From JBOGVA01 sp050692195 (GTDB taxonomy: Bacteria > Actinomycetota > UBA4738): a stretch of 28,241 bases of DNA. The notes under the pieces are model-generated. The model was not told the origin of the DNA. It ran no database searches and was given only the letters and a program-made list of their open reading frames with translations. The position numbers were made by a program, and so were the translations under genes. Location of the stretch: the NCBI GenBank assembly GCA_050692195.1, contig JBOGVA010000089.1, positions 1 to 28,241 of the forward strand, given 5' to 3'. This document shows positions 1-7,913 of this stretch, piece by piece. Every line of letters starts with the position of its first letter. Within the stretch, counting starts at the first letter, position 1.

Positions 1-885
1 CAGGCCCATTCCTCCGTGGAGAAGGCCGTCCGCATCGCCGGCCTGGGCAGCGAGAATCTTCGCCTGGTCGAAGTCGATACTGCCTTCGCCATGCGCCCCG
101 ACGGGCTGGAGGCGGCCATCGCCGCCGACGTCTCAGACGGGGCCACTCCCTGCATGGTGGTGGCCACGGTGGGCTCGACGTCGTCGATGGCGGTGGATCC
201 GGTGGGGGCGATCGGGGAGACCTGCCGCCGCCATGGCCTCTGGCTCCACGTGGACGCGGCCATGGCCGGCACGGCTGCTGTGTGCCCGGAGCTCCGATAC
301 ATCCACGAGGGGCTGGAGCTTGCCGACAGCTACTGCTTCAACCCGCACAAGTGGATGTTCGTGAACTTCGACTGCGACTGCTTCTACGTCGCAGACCTGG
401 CCGCGCTCGTCGGGGCGCTGGGCATCCTCCCCGAGTACCTGCGCAACGTGGCATCGGCGTCCGGGTCGGTCATCGACTACCGGGACTGGCAGATCCCCCT
501 GGGGCGCCGGTTCCGGGCCCTGAAGCTGTGGTTCGTCATCCGCCACTACGGCGCCGAGGGGCTTCGCCGCCACATCCGAGAGCACGTCGCGCTGGCCGGT
601 GAGTTCGCCTCGTGGGTGGAGGAGGATCCCGAGTTCGAGCTCGCGGCTCCCGTTTCGCTGAACCTTGTGTGCTTCCGGCATCGAGCCGGCGACGCGGTCA
701 ACGAGCGTCTGCTGGATCGGCTGAACGCTTCGGGCGATCTGTACCTGACCCACACCAAGCTCGACGGCCGGTTCACGATTCGATTCTCGATCGGTCAGAC
801 GAACACCCGGCGCGAGCACGTCGAGCGCGCGTGGGCCCGCATTAGGGCCGAAGCTTCGGCCGCGGGATCGGATGGCGGAGGGTAA
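1..885 (+). CDS. PLP-dependent (group II) amino-acid decarboxylase, 3' part
   Basis: The frame is open from base 1 and stops with TAA at 883-885, so about 294 C-terminal residues are seen and the start lies outside the window. The opening residues QAHSSVEKA, the WLHVDAAMAG stretch and NPHKWM are hallmarks of the aromatic-L-amino-acid decarboxylase family. The Asp at bases 253-255 should contact the pyridine nitrogen of PLP, and the Lys at 349-351 should form the Schiff base. The family removes the carboxyl group of aromatic amino acids (Dopa, Trp, Tyr, Phe) in the cytosol to give amines. Substrate cannot be told from this fragment. The C-terminal domain (RFSIGQTNTRREHVERAW) looks complete. 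Family assignment is sure; exact reaction is not. Confidence 0.93.
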   Translation, partial: QAHSSVEKAVRIAGLGSENLRLVEVDTAFAMRPDGLEAAIAADVSDGATPCMVVATVGSTSSMAVDPVGAIGETCRRHGLWLHVDAAMAGTAAVCPELRYIHEGLELADSYCFNPHKWMFVNFDCDCFYVADLAALVGALGILPEYLRNVASASGSVIDYRDWQIPLGRRFRALKLWFVIRHYGAEGLRRHIREHVALAGEFASWVEEDPEFELAAPVSLNLVCFRHRAGDAVNERLLDRLNASGDLYLTHTKLDGRFTIRFSIGQTNTRREHVERAWARIRAEASAAGSDGGG

Positions 886-936
886 GGCCCCCCTGGTTCG
901 GCCTCAACTCGTCGGGGAGACTGCTTCGCTCCGCGC

Positions 937-942
937 TAAGCT
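937..942 (+). promoter_or_regulatory. -10 box of a leaderless promoter (cyclase-STAND gene)
   Basis: TAAGCT lies 9 bases before the ATG at 952 and there is no Shine-Dalgarno site, so transcription probably starts at or next to the start codon. The 8-mer GCTAAGCT (935-942) recurs unchanged before the vapB gene (3534-3541). No clear -35 hexamer is seen. Confidence 0.5.
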
Positions 943-951
943 CGGGGCCAC

Positions 952-3462
952 ATGCGTCGGAGCGATCTCCCGACCGGGACCGTGACGTTCCTGTTCACCG
1001 ACGTCGAGGGCTCGACGAAGCTCCTGCGCGGGCTCGGTAGGGCCGCATACGCGCAGGCGCTTGCGGGGCATCGGCGGGTACTCCGCGGAGCCTTTGCCAC
1101 CCACGGCGGGGTGGAGGTGGATACTCAAGGGGACGCCTTCTTCGTCGCGTTCCCCACTGCCCTCGGCGCGCTGGCCGCCGCTGCAGACGCGCTGTCCGCG
1201 CTTGAGCACGGACCTCTCAAGGTGCGGATGGGCGTCCACACCGGCGCTCCGTTGTTGACCGACGAGGGCTACGTCGGCGAGGACGTTCACCGGGCGGCGC
1301 GCATTGCCGCGGCCGGCCACGGCGGTCAGGCGCTCGTCTCCGCCGCGACGGCGACCCTGGCCGCGGGGGGGGCCGTCAACCTTCTCGACCTCGGGGAGCA
1401 TCGCCTCAAGGACCTTGCCGCGCCGGAGCGGATCTATCAGCTGGGGGAGGTGGACTTCCCGCCGCTCAAGAGCCTCTCCGCATCGAATCTCCCGGTCCCT
1501 GCGACGCCGTTCCTGGGCCGCGAAGCCGAGCTCGAGACGCTCTCAGCGCTGTTGTGCGATCCAGCCGTGCGTGTCCTCACTGTGGCCGGCCCAGGAGGCA
1601 TCGGTAAGACGCGGCTGGCGCTGCAGGCGGCTGCTGAGTCCTCTGCGACGTTTCCCGAAGGGCTGTGGTGGGTGGCGCTCTCGCCCCTGCGAGACCCGGC
1701 ACTCGTGCTGGCGGCGCTGGCGGGGGCGCTCGGCGTTCGCGAAGAGGAAGGCGTCGATCTGTCCCGCGCGACCGCCACCCGTCTGGTGGGTCGCAGGATG
1801 CTCATCTTGCTCGACAACGCCGAGCACCTCCTTCCCGGCTTCGTTGATGCCGTGGTCGACCTGCTCTCGTGGTCCGAGCGGCTGACCGTCCTCGTGACCA
1901 GCCGAGAGCGACTGCAGATGGTCCCTGAGCATGTGTTCTCCGTGCCGCCGATGACGGCTGCCGACGCGGGCGCTTTCTTTCGAGCTCGTGCCGCGGCGCT
2001 CGGCGAGTCGCTCGATCACTCCGACACCGTGGACGCCATTTGCGAGCGCCTCGACCGGCTGCCCCTGGCGCTGCAGCTCGCCGCAGCACGCCTGCGGACC
2101 TTTTCGCCTGAGCAGCTGCTCGGGCGGCTCTCAGACCGGCTGGACCTTCTGAAGGGTCTCCGCGACCTCGACCCCCGCCAGCAGACGCTCCGCGCGACGA
2201 TCGAGTGGAGTCACGGGCTCCTCACACCCGAGGAGCAGGCCCTCTTCCGACGCCTCGCGGTCTTCGTCGCAGGCTGCACGCTCGAGGCCGCCGAGGCAGT
2301 GTGCGACGCGGAAGTCGACGTCGTCGAGGGGCTCGTGGACAAGAGCCTCCTGCAGCGCCGGGGGGACGCACCTGAACCGCGCTTCTGGATGCTGGAGTCG
2401 ATCCGGGACTTCGCGCTGGAACAGCTTGTCAGTTCGAGTGAGGCCCAGGATCTGCGCGCCCGTCACTGTCGATACTTCCGGGCGTTGGCCGAACGGATGG
2501 GGGAGGCCCTGCGGGCCGGCGAGCCCGAGGAGGTTGCTGTCTCGGTGTTCGAGGTAGATATCGACAACCTCCGGGCCGCCGTTGGGTTCGGGCTGGAGAC
2601 AGGCGATGTGGGGCTGGTTCGGGACATCACCGCATCACTCCCTATGTACTGGATCGTCCGGGGTCTCTACACGGAAGCGCGGTTGTGGCTCGATCGCGCT
2701 CTCGCGCTTGGCGACGAGGAGGACGAGACGCGTCGGCGGCTGCTGTCGGCCCTCGGCACGATCGCGTACAGCCAGGGCGACCACACCGTTGCCGTGGCCG
2801 CCTCCGACGAAGCGGCGGCGCTCGCCATGCGGCTCGGCGGTGCGACCGAGCGGTTCCAGCTCCTCAAGGAGCGGGCCAGGGGGGCCGGCATGCGGGGCGA
2901 GATCGAGAGCGCCGAGAAGCTATGGCGGGAAGCTCTCGACGCGGCCATCGCCGTGGACAACGGGGTCGGCATGTCATCGTGCCGGCTCAATCTCGCGGCC
3001 CTGGCGAACAAGGCCGGCCGGCACGAGCGCGCGGAGGTGCTCCTCGCCGAGAATCTTCCGTTCGTCCGAGCCCGAGGGCAGACGCGATGCGAGGCGAACA
3101 CCCTGGCCAGCATGGCGGAGACCTCGGTGTGCCGGGACCGAGCGCAGGACGCTGCCGAGGACGCTTTGGGCGGGATGAGGCGCGCGTGGCAGATCGGAGA
3201 CAACCCGCTGGTGGCGTTCTGCCTCGACCTGTTCGCCGCCTCGGCCGCGGCTCGCGGAGACGTTCGGCGGGCCGCCACGATTCTCGGCGCGACTGAGGCG
3301 GCGCGGGAGGCGATGGGCGTCCCGCCCGACGAGCAGGAGGTGGCGATCCGTGCGCACGCCATCGGGCGGCTCCGCCGCGACGGCGGCGAGTTCGAGGCCG
3401 CCTGGGCGGAGGGCCGGGGGCTCGATCTGGGCTCTGCGCTCGAGCTGGCCGGGGCCCGCTAG
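952..3462 (+). CDS. Class III nucleotide cyclase-STAND ATPase fusion protein
   Basis: 836 residues. Residues 8-165 form a class III adenylate/guanylate cyclase domain: FLFTDVEGST carries the first metal-binding Asp (D17) and DTQGDAFF the second (D61). The transition-state region reads VHRAARI (113-119): Arg117 is present, but His113 occupies the place where the usual motif VNxAARI has Asn. Residues 185-480 are an NB-ARC/STAND ATPase with Walker A GPGGIGKT (213-220), Walker B LILLDN (285-290), a TSRE sensor motif and a LPLAL motif. The rest is helical, tetratricopeptide-like and Ala/Arg-rich. No C-terminal LuxR-type HTH is seen, unlike many related regulators. A soluble signal-integrating protein that may make a cyclic nucleotide on ligand-triggered oligomerisation is inferred; ligand and product are unknown. 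ATG 952 fits the leaderless promoter. Confidence 0.9.
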   Translation: MRRSDLPTGTVTFLFTDVEGSTKLLRGLGRAAYAQALAGHRRVLRGAFATHGGVEVDTQGDAFFVAFPTALGALAAAADALSALEHGPLKVRMGVHTGAPLLTDEGYVGEDVHRAARIAAAGHGGQALVSAATATLAAGGAVNLLDLGEHRLKDLAAPERIYQLGEVDFPPLKSLSASNLPVPATPFLGREAELETLSALLCDPAVRVLTVAGPGGIGKTRLALQAAAESSATFPEGLWWVALSPLRDPALVLAALAGALGVREEEGVDLSRATATRLVGRRMLILLDNAEHLLPGFVDAVVDLLSWSERLTVLVTSRERLQMVPEHVFSVPPMTAADAGAFFRARAAALGESLDHSDTVDAICERLDRLPLALQLAAARLRTFSPEQLLGRLSDRLDLLKGLRDLDPRQQTLRATIEWSHGLLTPEEQALFRRLAVFVAGCTLEAAEAVCDAEVDVVEGLVDKSLLQRRGDAPEPRFWMLESIRDFALEQLVSSSEAQDLRARHCRYFRALAERMGEALRAGEPEEVAVSVFEVDIDNLRAAVGFGLETGDVGLVRDITASLPMYWIVRGLYTEARLWLDRALALGDEEDETRRRLLSALGTIAYSQGDHTVAVAASDEAAALAMRLGGATERFQLLKERARGAGMRGEIESAEKLWREALDAAIAVDNGVGMSSCRLNLAALANKAGRHERAEVLLAENLPFVRARGQTRCEANTLASMAETSVCRDRAQDAAEDALGGMRRAWQIGDNPLVAFCLDLFAASAAARGDVRRAATILGATEAAREAMGVPPDEQEVAIRAHAIGRLRRDGGEFEAAWAEGRGLDLGSALELAGAR

Positions 3463-3479
3463 GGGCCCGCGTGTCGGAC

Positions 3480-3498
3480 GCCGAACGGTGAGTTCGGC
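3480..3498 (+). terminator. Hairpin after the cyclase gene, possible terminator
   Basis: GCCGAAC and GTTCGGC form a perfect 7-bp stem with loop GGTGA, 18 bases after the stop codon. There is no T tract, so if it is a terminator it is of the U-less type described in high-GC bacteria. Confidence 0.4.
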
Positions 3499-3535
3499 CG
3501 CGCGCACGCACACCCGCGGCCTTAACGCTGTGTGC

Positions 3536-3541
3536 TAAGCT
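3536..3541 (+). promoter_or_regulatory. -10 box of a leaderless promoter (vapB)
   Basis: TAAGCT ends 6 bases before ATG 3548, and no Shine-Dalgarno site is present. This spacing favours ATG 3548 over the in-frame GTG at 3542, which would lie immediately after the hexamer. Confidence 0.5.
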
Positions 3542-3547
3542 GTGGCC

Positions 3548-3787
3548 ATGCGTGTGCACATAAGCCTTGAAGAGGATCTGGTTGCGGAACTCGACAGCCG
3601 TGTCGGCAGGCGCCGCCGCAGCGCGTTCATCGCGGAGACAGTCCGTCGGGCGTTGGATGATCGGCGCCGATGGGATGCCATCGAAGAGGCGGTTGGGACG
3701 ATCCCGGATCGAGGTCACGGGTGGGACGCTGACCCCGCCGCCTGGGTGCGCTTGCAGCGACGCGGAGACAAGCGCCGAGTGGGGTAG
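3548..3787 (+). CDS. VapB-like ribbon-helix-helix antitoxin
   Basis: 79 residues. The N-terminal MRVHISLEEDLVAELD is a typical ribbon-helix-helix beta strand and first helix. It is followed by RRRSAFIAETVRRAL, the second helix of CopG/MetJ-type DNA-binding proteins. The C-terminal half, ending in an acidic/aromatic segment (HGWDADPAAWVR), is the part that usually wraps the toxin active site. It lies 12 bases upstream of a PIN-domain toxin gene, so it should neutralise that toxin and repress the pair's promoter. Start chosen by the leaderless -10 box; GTG 3542 would add two residues. Confidence 0.8.
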   Translation: MRVHISLEEDLVAELDSRVGRRRRSAFIAETVRRALDDRRRWDAIEEAVGTIPDRGHGWDADPAAWVRLQRRGDKRRVG

Positions 3788-3799
3788 GGCCGAGCAGAG

Positions 3800-4192
3800 G
3801 TGGCCCGGTTCCTCCTGGATACCACGGTTCTGATCGATGTCCTGCGTGGTCGATCGGCCGCGGAGCGGCTGCTCGAGCTCAGTGAAACGAGCGAAGTCCC
3901 TTTTGTCTGCGCCGTGAACATCGAGGAAGTGTTCCGGGGTGTCCGGAAGGGAGACGTGGGATCGGTGAGCCGCCTTCTGGAGGGCCTCCGCGTGGCCCCA
4001 TTGGGCAGGGTCGAGGGCGAGGTCGCTGGGTCATGGCGTCGGGCGTTCGCTGATCGAGGGATCACGCTGAGCCAGGCGGACTGCCTTGTTGCCGCCGCCG
4101 CTGTCGGCGTCGGAGCCCGGCTGGTGACCGGTAACCCCAAGGACTTTCCGATGTTCGGCCTGACGGTGGAGCACTGGCCAGCAGGCCTCTAA
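3800..4192 (+). CDS. VapC-like PIN-domain ribonuclease toxin
   Basis: 130 residues, usual for VapC. All four acidic positions of the PIN active site are visible: D7 (LLDTTVLID), E43 (EEVFRG), D94 (SQADCLVAAA) and D115 (TGNPKDF). VapC proteins are Mg-dependent RNases that cleave tRNA or rRNA and stop growth when not bound by VapB. GTG 3800 is the start, 12 bases after the antitoxin stop and so probably co-translated with it. The RNA target is not predictable from sequence. This active site is intact, unlike that of the orphan PIN gene at 4570-4965. Confidence 0.88.
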   Translation: MARFLLDTTVLIDVLRGRSAAERLLELSETSEVPFVCAVNIEEVFRGVRKGDVGSVSRLLEGLRVAPLGRVEGEVAGSWRRAFADRGITLSQADCLVAAAAVGVGARLVTGNPKDFPMFGLTVEHWPAGL

Positions 4193-4229
4193 GACTCTGC
4201 CTGCGTACTTCCGAAGAACCCGGCGCAGT

Positions 4230-4448
4230 CTATGTCGAGCGCTGCAGCCAACGCCACACCCGGTAGTTGCTGAAGTACAGGAGTGTGGCGATCGCCCAGA
4301 AGGCGGCCAGGTAGACAACGCCTCCGGCTGCTCCCTTCAGGACAGGCGGAAGAGCAAGGGGAAAGACGAGTAGTAGCAGAAACGCTTCTAGCGCGAGAAT
4401 CACCCAGAAGCCCCGACGCGTGGCGAGGAACTTGCGAAGTGTTCCCAT
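4230..4448 (-). CDS. Small two-helix membrane protein, unknown
   Basis: 72 residues. After a basic N-terminus (MGTLRKFLATRRGF) come two hydrophobic segments, about residues 15-35 (VILALEAFLLLLVFPLALPPV) and 40-60 (AGGVVYLAAFWAIATLLYF), then a short basic/aromatic tail. This charge pattern suggests both ends in the cytoplasm. No family is recognised. It sits between two PIN toxin genes on the strand of the second. The evidence for a real gene is its clean two-helix pattern and the absence of any better frame in this stretch; no strong ribosome site is seen before ATG 4448. Confidence 0.5.
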   Translation of the reverse strand: MGTLRKFLATRRGFWVILALEAFLLLLVFPLALPPVLKGAAGGVVYLAAFWAIATLLYFSNYRVWRWLQRST

Positions 4449-4569
4449 TGTGGGTGAACGACCCGAACGACGGGGACATGCTCCTCACCAAGATCAGTCG
4501 GAGGGGGGCTACTGGCGACGGGCCTTGTTCTAGGTTCCATAATGTCGCTTATAGGCGTTAGTTCCGTGT
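4449..4569. other. Short, relatively AT-rich intergenic spacer
   Basis: No gene is seen. On the minus strand it holds TATAAG (4553-4548) and CATTAT (4544-4539), either of which could be a -10 element for the small membrane protein gene. The local composition is poorer in G+C than its surroundings. Confidence 0.3.
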
Positions 4570-4965
4570 CTAGCGCAGCGCGTCGATCGACGCCGTCGCG
4601 ACGATCCCTTCGGCGCTGCGCGCCAGTTCCGCGTCCAGGGTTACGAACGCGTCTGCCTGGAGCTGAGCGAGCGCGACGTACTCGGCGTTGTAGGTCGAGG
4701 CCCATCCCAACTGATCCGCCAGGTCCCAGGCCCGGCGCCGCAGCACGGCATCGCCAAGGAGCCTGATCGGCATCCGCCCGATGCGGGTTAGGCGGTCGCG
4801 CGCGACGTCGGCCGGGATCTCGCCCCTCTGGACGGCCTCGTGCAGAGCCGACAGCGTTTGGGAACGCAGGAGCGTCGGTGCGAGGAGCTTGTGCGCGCCT
4901 GGGGCCTCGACCCCCGCGCTCGCCAGATGGAGGACCGCGCTGGCGTCGACGACGAACCTGGTCAT
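4570..4965 (-). CDS. Orphan VapC-like PIN-domain protein with substituted active site
   Basis: 131 residues. The fold signature runs MTRFVVDASAVLHL at the start, GWASTYNAEYVALAQ near residue 95 and FVTLDAEL at 108-114. D7 and D111 are present. The second acidic position, in the LLxxE region, is Gln36 (LLRSQTLSAL), and the YDAxYVAL aspartate is Asn93, with Glu95 nearby. Loss of two acidic residues would normally weaken the RNase; similar YNAEY variants may form their own subfamily, in which Glu95 could take over. No antitoxin gene fits in the 146 bases upstream or the 121 downstream. ATG 4965 is preceded by GAGG with a 6-base spacing. Confidence 0.8.
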   Translation of the reverse strand: MTRFVVDASAVLHLASAGVEAPGAHKLLAPTLLRSQTLSALHEAVQRGEIPADVARDRLTRIGRMPIRLLGDAVLRRRAWDLADQLGWASTYNAEYVALAQLQADAFVTLDAELARSAEGIVATASIDALR

Positions 4966-5111
4966 CGGGTACCTCGTATCGGGTGGAGGAGCGTCACAAT
5001 ACTACCGTTGCGCCCCTCCACCGTCGACACCTGCGGCGCCGCACGGCGCGCGGGGAAGCTCGGGTACGACCAGGTCTGGACTTGGGCCGAGCACCGGGTG
5101 GAGCGGTGCCT

Positions 5112-7463
5112 CTAGGTCTCACGGTTTCCAGTGGGCGAATGGATCTCCTTGGGCGTGGCGGCTCGCCTCGGTCGCAGCCGGTCACGCAGACCCCACTGAG
5201 CCACCCGCCACAGGGCCTCCAGGACGATGCGCCGGGAGATCTTCGAGCGACCGTGCTCGCGTTCTCGGAACGTGATGGGGACCTCGCCGATGGTGAAGCC
5301 CGATCTCCACGCCCGATAGGCCAGCTCGATCTGGAAGGCGTACCCATCCGAACGGATGCCTTCGGACAGCAGCGCCTCGAGAGCGCGCCGACGGTATGCC
5401 CGGAACCCACTGGTCGCGTCGGTGAGGGGGAAGCCGAGCGCCACCCGCGCGTAGCGGTTTCCCCCCTTCGACAGGGCCAGCCGCCCCCTTCCCCAGTTGG
5501 CCACCCCGCCCCCGGGCACGTACCGGCTTCCGATCGTCAGGTCGTGGCGGGACGCGCCCTGGAGGATCTTGGGGAGGTCATCAGGGCTGTGTGACAGGTC
5601 GGCGTCCATCTCCACCAGGACGTCGTAGCCGTCGGCCAGCCCCTTGCGGAACCCCGTGAGATAGGCGCTGGCCAGGCCCAGCTTGCCGCTTCGGCGGATC
5701 AGGCGCAGCCTCGGCTCCTGCTCGGCCATGGCCGCCACCACGTCGGCGGTCCCGTCGGGCGAGTCGTCGTCGACCACCAGCGCATCGATGTTCGGCCCGG
5801 CGGCCATCACTCCCGCCAGCACCGGGGCGATGGTCTGCGCCTCGTTGTAGGTTGGGAGGATGACGAGGACTCTCGGCTCGGCCCCTCCGGCGATGTGGGC
5901 GGGAGCCCTTGGCTCGGGTTCCCTCCGCGTGGAGCCCCGCCCCTCCCCCGCCGGGGGAGCAGTCGGGGTGGCGGCCTGCCTCCGCCTGGGTGCCGCGAGG
6001 GCCAGCGCACCGAGCGCGACGATCCCGCAGGCCCACGGAAACCAATCGCCGAAACGCACGTAGATGGTGCGGGCGTCCGACCCCGCGACGGTGTGCCGCA
6101 GGATCGTCTGCTCGAAGAGCCCCGTCCGGCGCACCACCTCGCCACGGGGGTCGATCACGGCGCTCTCCCCCGAGATTGCGGCTTGCACGATCCACCGGCC
6201 GGTCTCCACGGCCCGGATCTCGCTCATGATCACGTGCTCCCGGGACGCCACCGACTCGAGGAAGGTGGAGTCGTTGGTGGTCAGGACCACCACGTTCGCC
6301 CCCTCGGCCACGAACCTGCGGAACAGGTCCGGAAAGACGTTCTCGAAGCAGATCGGGGGAGCCACGGCCAGGCCATTCACCTGGAACACATCAAGCTCCC
6401 CTCCGGGAGCCAGGTCCCTCGAGGTCGGGCGGTACCGGTCGGTCCAGTTGAACAGGGGCCGGAAGGGCACGTACTCGCCGAACGGGACCAGGTGGGTCTT
6501 GGTGTACCTGGCCAGGACCTCGCCCTCCCCCGAGTAGTGAAGGACCTGGTTGTAGAAGCGGTTGTCCGGGGCCTCCGTGATCGCCCCTACGAGCGTCGGG
6601 ACGCCGACGGCACGGATGGAGCCCTCGACCCGGGCGGCCAGCTCGGGGTCTCGGGTGGGGTCTCGGTCGAGGGAGTTCTCGGGCCATACGGCCAGGTCCG
6701 GCGGATCGGCGGCCAGCTCCCGGTGCAGGACGATGTGGTTCTCCCCCACCGCCTCGCTCTGCAGCAGCCGGTCCGAGGCCAGGGCCCTTGGCACGTTCCC
6801 TTGCACCACCGCGACGTCGAGGGAGGGCCCGGTGGCCTTCGGGAGCGGGATCAGGCCCGGGAGCAGCGCGGCGGCCACCCCCACCCCGGCCAGCGCGGCC
6901 GCCCTCCTGGGAGCGCTCCGCACACCCGCCAGGACCCCCAGGAGCAGCGCGTTGACCAGGAACACCACGAAGGTCACCCCCCACACCCCGGTGACCGAGG
7001 CCAGCGGCAGCAGGAGGCCGTTGTCGTGCTGCGTGTTGCCGAGGGCTCCCCAGGCGAACCCTCCCAGGGGCCAGCTGGCCCGGAACCAGTCCACGGCCGT
7101 CCACAGGGCGGCCCCAGCTACCGCGGAGCGAAGCGGCCGCCCGTCGCGCCAGATCAAGGGCAGCACGGCCCCGAACAGCGCTGCGTAGGCAGCCTGGCTG
7201 ACCGACAGGGGTAGCCAGGCGATCGCGCCGAGCGGAAGGATCCAGTGGAGCAGGATCGCGTAGTACGCGAGGCCGAAGGCGAGTCCCAGCAGCACTCCCC
7301 GCCGGACGCTTGCCCCGGACAGAGCCCACAGGAGCGGGATGAGCGCGGCGAAAGCCAGGGGGCCGACATCGGCCGGGGGGTTCGTCAGCGACATCAGCCC
7401 CCCCGCTCCCACCGCCGAGGTCAAAGCGACGGGGAGGGAGCGACGACTTTGGCTCAGGCGCAA
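5112..7463 (-). CDS. lnt-ppm1: Apolipoprotein N-acyltransferase-polyprenol phosphate mannosyltransferase fusion
   Basis: About 783 residues from TTG 7463. The N-terminal half has several membrane helices, then a nitrilase-type domain with the triad Glu262 (WPEN), Lys322 (YTKTH) and Cys372 (PPICFEN). This is Lnt, which adds the third acyl chain to lipoproteins at the outer face of the membrane. After a Pro/Arg-rich linker (about 490-530) comes a GT-A glycosyltransferase: PTYNEA, DDDSPDGT, the DAD metal motif (DADLSHSP), and a C-terminus with FREREHGRSKIS. This resembles Ppm1/DPM1, which makes polyprenol-phosphate mannose. Mycobacterium tuberculosis carries the same fusion. The start is uncertain: GTG 7412 and ATG 7394 are alternatives, while the upstream start at 7535 would overlap the preceding gene by more than 80 bases. 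It is probably co-transcribed with the DUF4193 gene, whose stop it overlaps by 10 bases. Confidence 0.93.
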   Translation of the reverse strand: MRLSQSRRSLPVALTSAVGAGGLMSLTNPPADVGPLAFAALIPLLWALSGASVRRGVLLGLAFGLAYYAILLHWILPLGAIAWLPLSVSQAAYAALFGAVLPLIWRDGRPLRSAVAGAALWTAVDWFRASWPLGGFAWGALGNTQHDNGLLLPLASVTGVWGVTFVVFLVNALLLGVLAGVRSAPRRAAALAGVGVAAALLPGLIPLPKATGPSLDVAVVQGNVPRALASDRLLQSEAVGENHIVLHRELAADPPDLAVWPENSLDRDPTRDPELAARVEGSIRAVGVPTLVGAITEAPDNRFYNQVLHYSGEGEVLARYTKTHLVPFGEYVPFRPLFNWTDRYRPTSRDLAPGGELDVFQVNGLAVAPPICFENVFPDLFRRFVAEGANVVVLTTNDSTFLESVASREHVIMSEIRAVETGRWIVQAAISGESAVIDPRGEVVRRTGLFEQTILRHTVAGSDARTIYVRFGDWFPWACGIVALGALALAAPRRRQAATPTAPPAGEGRGSTRREPEPRAPAHIAGGAEPRVLVILPTYNEAQTIAPVLAGVMAAGPNIDALVVDDDSPDGTADVVAAMAEQEPRLRLIRRSGKLGLASAYLTGFRKGLADGYDVLVEMDADLSHSPDDLPKILQGASRHDLTIGSRYVPGGGVANWGRGRLALSKGGNRYARVALGFPLTDATSGFRAYRRRALEALLSEGIRSDGYAFQIELAYRAWRSGFTIGEVPITFREREHGRSKISRRIVLEALWRVAQWGLRDRLRPRRAATPKEIHSPTGNRET

Positions 7464-7801
7464 TCGCGACAGTACATGCGCTTCTTGTCCGCGAGCTGGC
7501 TCCGGATGGGCTTCACCAGGTAGCAGCGCTGACACACGAACTCCGTGTCCTTCTTGGGCTCGACCTTGACCGAGAACGTCTCGATCCGGTCATCCCTGCC
7601 CACGGAGAGGATAGACTCCTCCTCTTCCTCCTCGCCGGCGGAAGGTCGCTCCTCCGGCTTCTTGGTCAGGATCTCCTCGAGGCTTGCCTCGCCGGACTCC
7701 TCTTCCGCGCCGGCCTCGGCGACGGCTTCCTCTTCCTCTTCGTCGTCCTCTTCGACATCCGGTGCGAGCTCTTCTTCCTCTTCCACTGTTCTTCGCCTCA
7801 C
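7454..7801 (-). CDS. DUF4193 family acidic zinc-ribbon protein
   Basis: 115 residues from GTG 7801. A long run of Glu/Asp (about residues 5-75) is followed by a four-cysteine module, C90xxC93 (VCQRC) and C111xxC114 (YCRDCA), which should hold one zinc ion. The ending RSQLADKKRMYCRDCA matches the actinobacterial DUF4193 family, whose function is unknown; an RNA polymerase- or nucleic-acid-linked role is only a guess from the zinc ribbon. AAGGA (minus strand, 7813-7809) lies 7 bases before GTG 7801, supporting this start over GTG 7804. Starting further upstream would add residues unlike the family. It is followed directly by lnt-ppm1. Confidence 0.82.
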   Translation of the reverse strand: MRRRTVEEEEELAPDVEEDDEEEEEAVAEAGAEEESGEASLEEILTKKPEERPSAGEEEEEESILSVGRDDRIETFSVKVEPKKDTEFVCQRCYLVKPIRSQLADKKRMYCRDCA

Positions 7802-7842
7802 CACGCCATCCTTGTCTTGGTTCCTTCCCCGAATCCGCCGGG

Positions 7843-7848
7843 ATTCTA
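7843..7848 (-). promoter_or_regulatory. -10 box of the DUF4193-lnt-ppm1 operon
   Basis: TAGAAT on the minus strand lies about 40 bases before GTG 7801, leaving room for a leader with a ribosome site. A weak -35 match TTGTGC lies 16 bases further upstream. Unlike most unit-leading genes here, this one would have a leader. Confidence 0.4.
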
Positions 7849-7913
7849 CGCTCGGGCCGGGCAAGCACAATACCCGGAGCGTCCAATCGCTAACCGAGGA
7901 AGGGGCCGGGTTG

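Noticed and set aside
952..3462. LuxR-type regulator
   Set aside because: The ATPase part is like that of large LuxR proteins, but no C-terminal helix-turn-helix is present; the last 100 residues are helical repeat-like.
4966..5111. Possible missing antitoxin or gene remnant before the orphan vapC
   Set aside because: A plus-strand frame ends in LGYDQVWTWAEHRVERCL, which looks protein-like, but no start, length or family supports a gene. No ribbon-helix-helix pattern was found on the minus strand.
7800..7880. Longer DUF4193 protein starting at 7870
   Set aside because: The added residues are not family-like, and both the -10 box at 7843-7848 and the ribosome site at 7809-7813 lie downstream of that start.
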